A stretch of DNA of 64,000 nucleotides from JAJFUE01 sp039683515 (GTDB lineage: Bacteria > Sumerlaeota > Sumerlaeia > MVZB01), in NCBI GenBank assembly GCA_039683515.1, contig JBDKRG010000056.1:1-64000 (forward strand), written 5' to 3'. Under the pieces are notes generated by a model. That model searched no databases and was not told the origin of the DNA. It saw only the letters and a list, made by a program, of their open reading frames with translations. Positions 24,504 through 31,428 of the stretch are shown piece by piece. Every line of letters starts with the position of its first letter. Positions within the stretch are counted from its first letter, which is position 1. The translations under genes and the position numbers were made by a program.

Positions 24504-25677
24504 GGGCGAGTTCCGAGTTCTGAGTGGAGGTTTCCTCCGAGGTTGGAACCGGTGCGGGGAAGACTTCGTCGCGCAGCACTTCGAGGAAGGCGCGCCCGTA
24601 GCGCATGTCGGGCTCGAGATAGTTGCTTTCGGCCCACTCGTTCCATGATTTGACGAAAACGATGCGCTGTTCGAGCGGCTTGTGGATGACGCGCGCGATC
24701 ACGTTGCGCACGTGCGCGCGGAACGCCTCGGGGGTGAAGTTGTGCAGGATCGTGGCGTCCTCGGCGCAGCGCGGCGAGTTGTCCCAGCCGGCGATGATGC
24801 TCGGGTAATGGTCGTCGCGCACGGGATAGTCGGGGTAATCCGGGCCGTGCATGTAGCGGGCGGCCTCGGCGAAGTCGTAGACGTGCACCGGGCGCTTGAG
24901 CAGCCGCCGCAGGAATGGCCCGAATTTCTTGTCGCGGTTGAGCCAGCGCATGATGCTCTGGTGCGAGAACGTCGCGCCGTCGAAGCCCCACTGGTGGCCG
25001 GGCCAGTCGTCCTGCTTGTAGGCGATGATGTGCAGGCCGGGCAGGCCGGCCTTGACGGCGAGGTCCTTCCACAGCCGCATGAACGCGACCGCGTTGAGCT
25101 CGGGGAGCTTCGGCATGTCGTCGGGCCGGAACAGCATGAACAGCGGCTTGCCGTCGACCCTGAGGTAGCGCGGGTCCTTGAACGCCGGCAGGAGGTAATT
25201 GAAATGCGCGACGTAATCCTCGACGCCCGGGTAGGTCTGCTCCATGAGCGTGCGCCCCTTGGCGCCGTACCAGACTCCCTTCCACGTTTCGTTGGCCCAC
25301 GCCACGCAGAACGGGAAATCGGGCCTGCCCGACTCGATGACCTCGCGCAGCGGCCGCTCCATGAGCATCTTGCCGTTGCCGAACCAGTAGTGCCAGTAGC
25401 AGAACGCCTCGATGCCGTGCTCGCGCGCCAGGTCGGCCTGCTGCTCGCGCGTCTCGGGGACGCGCAGGTCGTAGAACCCCAGCTCGGACGGGACGCGCGG
25501 CTGGTAATGGCCGGGGAAGAGCGGCCGCGCGCGCACGACGTTGGTCCACTCCGTGAACCCCTTGCCGTGCCAGGCGTCGTTCTCGGGGAATGGGTGGTAT
25601 TGCGGCAGGTAATTGGCTATCAGGCGAACGATCGGCCGCCGCGAAGACCCATGCATGTTTGCGTCCCCCACCCTCAT
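24490..25677 (-). CDS. WbsX-like (GH99-type) glycan biosynthesis protein
   Basis: A 395-residue protein of the WbsX/GH99-like family: L-I-A-N-Y-L-P-Q-Y-H-P-F-P-E-N-D at the N-terminus, G-K-G-F-T-E-W-T-N-V, C-Y-W-H-Y-W-F-G, W-A-N-E-T-W and the late K-S-W-N-E-W-A-E-S-N-Y-L-E-P-D motif. Members accompany glycosyltransferases in O-antigen and capsule clusters; whether they hydrolyse or transfer sugars is often unproved. No signal peptide. A second ATG at 25656 with a GGGGG-type ribosome site is equally likely and would shorten it by seven residues. It starts 4 nt after the lipoprotein gene's stop. Confidence 0.85.
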   Translation of the reverse strand: MRVGDANMHGSSRRPIVRLIANYLPQYHPFPENDAWHGKGFTEWTNVVRARPLFPGHYQPRVPSELGFYDLRVPETREQQADLAREHGIEAFCYWHYWFGNGKMLMERPLREVIESGRPDFPFCVAWANETWKGVWYGAKGRTLMEQTYPGVEDYVAHFNYLLPAFKDPRYLRVDGKPLFMLFRPDDMPKLPELNAVAFMRLWKDLAVKAGLPGLHIIAYKQDDWPGHQWGFDGATFSHQSIMRWLNRDKKFGPFLRRLLKRPVHVYDFAEAARYMHGPDYPDYPVRDDHYPSIIAGWDNSPRCAEDATILHNFTPEAFRAHVRNVIARVIHKPLEQRIVFVKSWNEWAESNYLEPDMRYGRAFLEVLRDEVFPAPVPTSEETSTQNSELAHVAP

Positions 25678-25681
25678 GCGC

Positions 25682-26158
25682 TTACTTGACCGTGATCGTC
25701 ATCGGCCAGCTCGCGTTGCCGATGTGGATGTCGAACTTGTTTTCCGGCTTGAGCTTCTGGGCCGGGATCTTGATGATCCAGCCCTGGGCGATCTTGTAGT
25801 CGGGATGGTTCTTCCTGACGTCGCCGCGGGTTTCGAGGTGGGCCTTCGAGCTCTCGCCGTTGAGGTCATACGTCACGTTGACCGCTTCATCGGCCACATA
25901 CCAGCCCTTGATCTCGAGCGGTTTGCCGGGCGCGATATTGTAACTGTGAGAGCTCGCGTTGGCGGTCGAAATGCCGAATTTGACCGGTTTGAGCGGCTTG
26001 CCGGGCTTGGCAGCGCCGGGCGAAGAGGGGAGCGCCGGCATCGGCTTCGCGGCTGCGACAGTCTCTCGATCATCTTTGCTTTCGGCTGCGGCTTGTTTCT
26101 GGCACGAGACGGCGCCGGTCATCAGCAGCGCCGCAAGGCAGACATGGATGATACGCAT
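25682..26158 (-). CDS. Small lipoprotein
   Basis: A 158-residue protein with a lipoprotein signal: hydrophobic stretch V-C-L-A-A-L-L-M-T-G-A then lipobox A-V-S-C with Cys19 as the lipid anchor. A Pro/Lys/Ala-rich linker to about residue 60 is followed by a beta-rich domain ending in S-W-P-M-T-I-T-V-K, which could be an Ig-like or C2-like sandwich. First gene of the operon with the WbsX-like, methyltransferase-like and GT4 genes; divergent from prfA. Function unknown, possibly envelope glycan assembly or binding. Confidence 0.75.
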   Translation of the reverse strand: MRIIHVCLAALLMTGAVSCQKQAAAESKDDRETVAAAKPMPALPSSPGAAKPGKPLKPVKFGISTANASSHSYNIAPGKPLEIKGWYVADEAVNVTYDLNGESSKAHLETRGDVRKNHPDYKIAQGWIIKIPAQKLKPENKFDIHIGNASWPMTITVK

Positions 26159-26364
26159 CGCGCGAATGGCTCCTCATACACAGTCGTTTGGCATCCGTTT
26201 CCCCGCACAGGGAACACATCGCGGGAGTTTAGCGCAGCCCATCGCCTGAATCAATCAAACTTGCCCTAATGAAACAAGTCGCATGGTTACCGGCGAAGTC
26301 CCGACGGGCGGGGACTCGATCGGCCGGGGGGCGGCCCCATCCCCCGCTCTTTCTTTTCAGGGGC

Positions 26365-26393
26365 TTGATTGACGTGGCGTTTTGCGGTATTGT
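26365..26393 (+). promoter_or_regulatory. Sigma-70-type promoter of prfA
   Basis: TTGATT at 26365-26370 and TATTGT at 26388-26393 with exactly 17 nt between them, 38 nt upstream of the prfA start codon. Confidence 0.6.
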
Positions 26394-26431
26394 GCGGCCA
26401 AGTGCAGCCATCGCGGGCGCATGGGGGAGTT

Positions 26432-27505
26432 ATGGAAGAATACACGAAAAGACTTCAGTCCGTTGCCCGGCAAAAAGAGGAAATCGAGGCGCAGCTGGCC
26501 GACCCCCAGGTCGTGCGCGACCCCAAGCGCTACGCCGACCTCACGCGCCAGCACCGCGACCTGAACGGCATCATGGCCGCCCAGCACGAATGCGAACGGC
26601 TCGAGGCGATGCTGAACCAGGCGCGCGACATGCAGGGCGACACCGACCCCGAGCTGGCCGAAATGGCCGCCGCCGAGGCCGCCGAGACGCAGGCGGTGCT
26701 GGAGAAGGCCAACCGCAACCTGCAACTCCTCCTCCTGCCGCGCGACCCCAACGACTCGCGCAACGTCATCGTGGAAATCCGCGCCGGCACCGGCGGCGAG
26801 GAAGCCGCCCTGTTCGGCGGCAACCTGTTCCGCATGTACAGCCGCTACGCCGAAAACCGCGGCTGGAAGATCGAGCTGCTGTCGCAGTCCGAATCGGACC
26901 TGGGCGGCTTCAAGGAAATCATCTTTTCGATCAACGGCGAGGGCGCCTACAGCCGGCTCAAGTACGAAGGGGGCATCCACCGCGTTCAGCGCGTCCCGGT
27001 CACCGAGACGCAGGGGCGCATCCACACGAGCGCGGTGACGGTCGCCGTCATGCCCGAGGCCGAGGAAGTCGACGTCGTCATCAAGCCCGAGGACCTGCGC
27101 ATCGACGTGTTCCGCTCGAGCGGCCCCGGCGGGCAGTCGGTCAACACCACCGACTCGGCCGTCCGCGTCACGCACCTGCCGACGGGGCTCGTCGTCAGCT
27201 GCCAGGACGAAAAGAGCCAGCTCAAGAACAAGGTCAAGGCGCTCAAGGTGTTGCGCGCGCGGCTGCTCGACCACGCCCAGCAGGAACACGCCGCCGAGCA
27301 GTCGGCCCAGCGCAAGGCGCAGGTGGGGTCGGGGGACAGGTCGGGGCGCATCCGCACCTACAACTTCCCGCAAAACCGCCTGAGCGACCACCGCATCAAC
27401 CTGACCATCTACAACCTCGACAAGGTCATCGACGGCGACCTCGACGCCGTGATCGACCCGCTGATCGACTACTACCAGGCCGAACTGCTCAACAGCAGCA
27501 TCTAA
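26432..27505 (+). CDS. prfA: Peptide chain release factor 1
   Basis: A 357-residue class I release factor. The N-terminal coiled-coil domain, the R-A-G-T-G-G-E-E-A loop, and the peptidyl-hydrolysis motif S-G-P-G-G-Q-S-V-N-T-T-D-S-A-V-R at about residue 230 are all present, followed by V-S-C-Q-D-E-K-S-Q and the Arg-rich I-R-T-Y-N-F-P-Q-N-R. The tripeptide anticodon region contains R-V-P-V-T-E-T, where P-V-T/P-A-T marks RF1, so it recognises UAA and UAG. The ATG at 26432 has GGGGGAG upstream. The usual partner prmC is not adjacent. Confidence 0.95.
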   Translation: MEEYTKRLQSVARQKEEIEAQLADPQVVRDPKRYADLTRQHRDLNGIMAAQHECERLEAMLNQARDMQGDTDPELAEMAAAEAAETQAVLEKANRNLQLLLLPRDPNDSRNVIVEIRAGTGGEEAALFGGNLFRMYSRYAENRGWKIELLSQSESDLGGFKEIIFSINGEGAYSRLKYEGGIHRVQRVPVTETQGRIHTSAVTVAVMPEAEEVDVVIKPEDLRIDVFRSSGPGGQSVNTTDSAVRVTHLPTGLVVSCQDEKSQLKNKVKALKVLRARLLDHAQQEHAAEQSAQRKAQVGSGDRSGRIRTYNFPQNRLSDHRINLTIYNLDKVIDGDLDAVIDPLIDYYQAELLNSSI

Positions 27506-27561
27506 GGTTGAGGCATGGGAGCTGCGCCTTCCGGCGGAACAGTTCGGATATTGAGCATTTA

Positions 27562-27590
27562 TTGACAATTCACACCGCAACTGATATCCT
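27562..27590 (+). promoter_or_regulatory. Sigma-70-type promoter
   Basis: A consensus TTGACA at 27562-27567 and TATCCT at 27585-27590, 17 nt apart. It lies only 19 nt before the proposed start of the membrane protein below, so the 5' leader would be about 12 nt. Confidence 0.7.
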
Positions 27591-27609
27591 GTCCGCCATG
27601 GAGTTCACC

Positions 27610-28671
27610 ATGAGGCGTTGCTTAAGACTATCGTTTGCGGCATTTCTTGTGCTGCTGCTCGCGCCCGCGGCCCGCGCCGACATGGGGACGCCGATCATGT
27701 GGGCCGGATTCCTCCATCTGACGATCGGCAATTTGCTCATCGGCATCGGCGAGGCCGCGTTGATCCTCTTTGTCCTCCACCCCAGGACGCGCTGGATCTT
27801 CCCCAAAATGATCCTGGCCAATTATGTGTCCATGATCGTCGGGATGCTCCTGCTGCAGATGATGTTCGATAACCTGGTTTATGCCAGGTATGAGTTTCCG
27901 TTTGCGCATATCGCACGAATTATGGCGATGATGACGGCGCTGACATTTCTCCTGACGTTGATCATCGAGTGGCCATTTTGCTTTTGGGTGTTCCGGAAGG
28001 ATCAGAAGAGATTTGCAAAGTCGCTGAAAGCCAACCTGATCGCGCAATGCGCTTCGTATGCGCTGCTCGTTCCGCTTTATTTTTATGCCAGCTACGCGGA
28101 GGTATGCGATAAAGTTGCCGCCGACCAATCGATACTTGCCGGCCTTGCGGGGCAAGGGCGAATCTATTTCCTCGAGAAGGATCGGGTGCACGTTTGCTCG
28201 GTGGATCTGGATGGGAAAAACAGGAGCCTATTGCCCGATATCGAGCTGCTTTATGGATATGAAAAAGAGCTGTCATTCGTTTCATCCGCCGAAAATAAAT
28301 GGTCCTTGAGAGTTCTGTTTGCTAGCAACGGCGCCGTAAGAACATTAATTCCGGATCTATCCGGCAGAGCCGCGAAAAGGGAATCGACCCATTCAAAGAC
28401 GTTCGACTTTCGGGACGAGGGCAAGCGGGATTGGAGCGTGGAAGTCCGGCACCTGGGATTGGACGGCGTGGAGGTTTCCTACCGGGAGCAACACCAATAC
28501 CGTTTTTATATCGATACGCCGTACATGGAGTGGTATTCGAGATACCCGACCGTCTTGCCCGGCAATTTCGTGATCTTCGAATTTTACGGCAAAATTGTCT
28601 GCCTCGACATGAACCAGCGCAAAATCGCCTATATCACCGACGGCTATGCGCCGGTGGTGCTGCTGAAGTGA
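27610..28671 (+). CDS. Membrane protein of unknown function
   Basis: A 353-residue protein: signal-like N-terminus (R-C-L-R-L-S-F-A-A-F-L-V-L-L-L to A-R-A-D), three or four transmembrane helices up to about residue 165, then a soluble domain of about 180 residues rich in beta strands, with I-Y-F-L-E-K-D-R-V-H-V and L-D-G-K-N-R suggestive of beta-propeller blades. Lower GC and more relaxed codon use than the neighbours hint at transfer. The ATG at 27610 has GGAG six nt upstream; an ATG at 27598 would be nearly leaderless given the promoter position. I recognise no family. Confidence 0.7.
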   Translation: MRRCLRLSFAAFLVLLLAPAARADMGTPIMWAGFLHLTIGNLLIGIGEAALILFVLHPRTRWIFPKMILANYVSMIVGMLLLQMMFDNLVYARYEFPFAHIARIMAMMTALTFLLTLIIEWPFCFWVFRKDQKRFAKSLKANLIAQCASYALLVPLYFYASYAEVCDKVAADQSILAGLAGQGRIYFLEKDRVHVCSVDLDGKNRSLLPDIELLYGYEKELSFVSSAENKWSLRVLFASNGAVRTLIPDLSGRAAKRESTHSKTFDFRDEGKRDWSVEVRHLGLDGVEVSYREQHQYRFYIDTPYMEWYSRYPTVLPGNFVIFEFYGKIVCLDMNQRKIAYITDGYAPVVLLK

Positions 28672-28691
28672 CATGCTGAAGCATTAAGCAT

Positions 28692-28714
28692 TCGCCCTTT
28701 AAAAGGGGCTTTCA
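28692..28714 (+). terminator. Weak hairpin terminator
   Basis: GCCCTTT and AAGGGGC pair across a tiny loop (one wobble) and are followed by TTT, 20 nt after the stop of the membrane protein gene. The gap is between convergent genes. Confidence 0.4.
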
Positions 28715-28726
28715 GGCGCTAACCGG

Positions 28727-29404
28727 CTATTTGCTCAGCGCTTTGAGCATCTGTTGGGCCACCAGCTTGTTGCCGGTCGGGTTGAGGTGGACCGTGTCCT
28801 CGGTCAGGATCCCCTTGTCCAGGTCGTTGGGGTTGTGCGCCTGGGTGTAATCCTTGAACAGCGCGCGCAGGTCGACCAGCACGAGCCCGCGGTCCTGCGC
28901 GACCTTGCGCGTGATGCCGGCGAATTCGTCGAGCCACGGATCCCATTTGTTGGCGCCGTTTTTCTTTTCGCCGATGACGGTCGGCGTGACGAGGATGACG
29001 CGCCCGCCGGCGGCCTGGATCTTGTCGGTCAGCGCGTTGAGGTCGGCCTCGAAGACGTCCTGCGTGGTCCCCTGGTTGCGCCGCCAGTGCCAGACGTCGT
29101 TGATGCCGATGTAAATCACGACGACGCTGGGCTTTTTGGCGATGACGTCCTTGTCGACGCGCTCCATCAGGTCGCCGACCTTGTGGGCGGGGATCCCCGC
29201 GCCGATCACTTCGACGCCGTCCCGGGCGAGGCCGTCGCGGACGAGCGCCACGTAGCCGCCCGGCCGGTCGCCGAAGAAGGTGATCGAGTCGCCGAAGAAA
29301 ACGACGCGCTCGCCGGGCTTGACGCCGCGCGAGGAAAACATCGAGCAGCCGGCAAGCATGAGGCAGGCGAGGATCAGCGCGGATTTGAACGGCTTCGAGA
29401 ACAT
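28727..29404 (-). CDS. GDSL/SGNH hydrolase lipoprotein
   Basis: A 225-residue SGNH-fold esterase. The lipobox L-M-L-A-G-C puts the anchor at Cys20. Catalytic blocks are F-F-G-D-S-I-T (Ser in block I), G-I-N-D-V (Asn, block III) and the D-T-V-H-L-N pair of Asp and His in block V. Members remove acyl groups from lipids or polysaccharides. It acts outside the cytoplasm on the inner or outer membrane. It lies 10 nt after purN and is probably cotranscribed with it, without an obvious metabolic link. Confidence 0.88.
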   Translation of the reverse strand: MFSKPFKSALILACLMLAGCSMFSSRGVKPGERVVFFGDSITFFGDRPGGYVALVRDGLARDGVEVIGAGIPAHKVGDLMERVDKDVIAKKPSVVVIYIGINDVWHWRRNQGTTQDVFEADLNALTDKIQAAGGRVILVTPTVIGEKKNGANKWDPWLDEFAGITRKVAQDRGLVLVDLRALFKDYTQAHNPNDLDKGILTEDTVHLNPTGNKLVAQQMLKALSK

Positions 29405-29414
29405 CAGGGACTCC

Positions 29415-30029
29415 TTATTGGGCGATAATCGGCAGTTCGATCTTGCCGGCGGCGATGTCGGCGATCACTTCGGAATAAATCTCGTGCTCTTCCTTGAGGA
29501 CGCGCGCCTGGAGGGTCTCCGGCGTGTCGCCGGGCAGGACCGGCACGCGCCGCTGGCGGATCGTCGGGCCGTGGTCGTATTGCGGGTCGACGAGGTGGAC
29601 GGTCGGACCCGTTTCGGCGTCGCCGGAGGCCAGCACCGACTCGTGCGGCTTGATGCCGTACAGGCCGCGCCCGCCGTGCCGGGGGAGGAGCGCCGGGTGG
29701 ATGTTGAGGATGCGGCCGGCGAAGCGCTCGAGCGTGAGCGGCCCGATGTGTTTCATGTAGCCGGCCAGGACGATCAGCTCGGCGCCGGCGCCCACCATGG
29801 CGTCGCGCATGGCGGCGTCGCGCGCGCTCTCGTCGGGGTGGGTGAGATTGGACAGGTGCAGCGTCGGCAGTCCGGCCTTGCGCGCACGCTCCATGGCGCC
29901 CGACTGCGAGTTGTTGCTGATGACCAGGACGATCCGGGCGTCGAGCCGGCCGGCGGCGATCCGGTCGACGATGGCCTGCATGTTCGACCCGCCATGGCTG
30001 GCCAGAACTCCAATGCGAAGCGGATTCAC
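29415..30029 (-). CDS. purN: Phosphoribosylglycinamide formyltransferase
   Basis: A 204-residue PurN: R-I-G-V-L-A-S-H-G-G-S-N-M-Q at the phosphate site, V-I-S-N-N, L-A-G-Y-M-K, catalytic N-I-H-P-A-L-L-P with Asn and His, and the Asp of V-D-P-Q-Y-D-H-G-P. It formylates GAR using 10-formyltetrahydrofolate, the third step of purine synthesis. The GTG at 30029 has AGGAG seven nt upstream and gives the correct family N-terminus; the frame stays open further upstream. Isolated from other pur genes. Confidence 0.92.
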   Translation of the reverse strand: MNPLRIGVLASHGGSNMQAIVDRIAAGRLDARIVLVISNNSQSGAMERARKAGLPTLHLSNLTHPDESARDAAMRDAMVGAGAELIVLAGYMKHIGPLTLERFAGRILNIHPALLPRHGGRGLYGIKPHESVLASGDAETGPTVHLVDPQYDHGPTIRQRRVPVLPGDTPETLQARVLKEEHEIYSEVIADIAAGKIELPIIAQ

Positions 30030-30064
30030 TGCCTGACTCCTATCCCAAAGCTGCCTGGTGTCTT

Positions 30065-30094
30065 TCGTGCGTCGTGCGTCGTAATCGAAAATCG
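30065..30094 (-). repeat. GATTAC/GACGCAC dispersed element, inverted copy
   Basis: Read on the minus strand this is a divergent copy of the 29-mer at 17274 and 21761, with the first hexamer degenerate (CGATTTT) and the two GACGCAC units intact. It lies about 35 nt upstream of purN, as the 21761 copy lies upstream of sodA. Confidence 0.75.
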
Positions 30095-30219
30095 GACACA
30101 CTGCTCCCATCGTAACCGCAGGCTGCGCCGAATCAATGATTTTCCTTAAAGGATCCGACTGCTCAGACTGATTCGAAATATTATTTTATGTTTCGAGTTC
30201 CGAGTTTTTGGTTTCGAGA

Positions 30220-30759
30220 TCACAATTCCTTGAGCGTTTCCGCAAATCCGGCGAAGCGCCGGCGCGTTCGCTCCAACTCGGCCGGCTCGACGCAGATGAT
30301 CGAGTGGTAGATCGTCGGCGGTTTCGCTTCATCGAACTGGTCGCGTTGGCGATCGATCAGCTTCGCCCAGTCGCGCCCGTGATAGTCCAGGTATTGAAGC
30401 AAGTTTGCGAGATCGGCGTCGTCGGCCTTGGCGAGCAACATGTCCCCGTGTGTGAAAATCAGGAATACCGCATCGCCGGGGAGCCACTCCAGGTCGCCGA
30501 GACATTCATCCAGCGCGTTCCAATTCCACCCAAAATAGGACGGGAACTCCAAAACGGATTTCATGTGCATGAACATCCGGCACACGCGCTGCATCTTGCG
30601 GCAATCCAGGATCTTCACGACGGGAGTGGCATAACGGGCCTTGATGCGGTCAACGGTTTCGCCAATCCCGCCCGGCTCCGCAAGCAGGAAAACCTTCGGC
30701 CCGTTCATGACGAAGATTTGGTCGATGTTTTCCAAGGCGTTCCAAGTCGGCTCGTGCAA
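30220..30759 (-). CDS. Barstar-family protein
   Basis: A 179-residue protein containing the barstar core at about residues 45-115: V-V-K-I-L-D-C-R-K-M, then F-P-S-Y-F-G-W-N-W-N-A-L-D-E-C-L-G-D, then D-A-V-F-L-I-F. Barstars inhibit barnase-type ribonucleases by binding the active site. This one is nearly twice the usual length, with an N-terminal extension and a C-terminal tail. The TTG start is just 11 nt after the PIN-toxin stop, so it is probably cotranscribed. No barnase-like gene is seen nearby, making it an orphan inhibitor. Confidence 0.8.
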   Translation of the reverse strand: MHEPTWNALENIDQIFVMNGPKVFLLAEPGGIGETVDRIKARYATPVVKILDCRKMQRVCRMFMHMKSVLEFPSYFGWNWNALDECLGDLEWLPGDAVFLIFTHGDMLLAKADDADLANLLQYLDYHGRDWAKLIDRQRDQFDEAKPPTIYHSIICVEPAELERTRRRFAGFAETLKEL

Positions 30760-30769
30760 GAATTGTCAA

Positions 30770-31165
30770 TCACAGTGTTTTGATTAATCTCAAACCGGGC
30801 ATTCTTTCGAAATGAGCGCGGTTTATCGTGGCGAGCGAGACATTCAGTTCCAATGCCGCCGCTGCGATCATCACGTCGCGAATATCCTGCATTTGGTTTT
30901 TCTTTCTCAATTCGCGAACGATTCGACTCATGCGTTCCGCCATGGCAGCAGTAAATGGATGAACGATGAAAGGCGCCAACACGGCGGATGCCTGTTTCTC
31001 CGATTCGATTTTACGGGCGCCGTAATATATTTCCGCCGCGACAATGGAACATGTTTCCACCTCGGATTTGAGAGCAAGCCGGTATAGATGAGTTTGTGTT
31101 TTGTCTGGCGCGCGAAGATGTTCAATGAACAAGGATGTGTCGGCTAGAACTCGTCGACTTTCCAC
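30770..31165 (-). CDS. PIN-domain ribonuclease toxin (VapC-like)
   Basis: A 131-residue PIN-domain protein. The acidic metal site is visible: Asp9 in L-A-D-T-S-L-F, Glu in A-A-E-I-Y-Y-G-A near 45, Asp in I-R-D-V-M-I-A-A near 100, and Asn in L-A-T-I-N-R. VapC toxins cleave tRNA or other RNA and are held in check by a cognate antitoxin. The GTG start overlaps the end of the DUF104 antitoxin gene by 22 nt, standard for toxin-antitoxin pairs. AT-richer than its neighbours. Confidence 0.85.
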   Translation of the reverse strand: MESRRVLADTSLFIEHLRAPDKTQTHLYRLALKSEVETCSIVAAEIYYGARKIESEKQASAVLAPFIVHPFTAAMAERMSRIVRELRKKNQMQDIRDVMIAAAALELNVSLATINRAHFERMPGLRLIKTL

Positions 31166-31368
31166 GGGCGATTCCTTCCCTCTTCAATCGAGGCAGCCAG
31201 GTCCTTGGCGACGGGGACCGCCGCCAAAAGCGCCAATTGCTCCTGCTTGGAGTGAGGCGTAATCGTCTCCACATTAAGCCGAACCATGGAGCGTTCCGGT
31301 ATTCCCTTGATGGGCTTGATCGGCTTGAACGCGCCGCCTTCGAAAATGGCCGTGGTTGAATGCGTCAT
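31144..31368 (-). CDS. DUF104-type antitoxin
   Basis: A 74-residue protein with the DUF104 (AF2212-like) pattern T-T-A-I-F-E-G-G-A-F-K-P-I-K-P-I followed by R-L-N-V-E-T-I. Such proteins pair with PIN toxins as antitoxins. The ATG at 31368 has GGGAG six nt upstream; a TTG seven codons earlier is less likely. Overlap with the toxin gene implies coupled translation. Confidence 0.8.
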   Translation of the reverse strand: MTHSTTAIFEGGAFKPIKPIKGIPERSMVRLNVETITPHSKQEQLALLAAVPVAKDLAASIEEGRNRPWKVDEF

Positions 31369-31428
31369 GTCAATCTCCCGACCTGACAATTATACGGCAA
31401 GCTGATCGGGGCTGAAAGCCGTTTGTGG

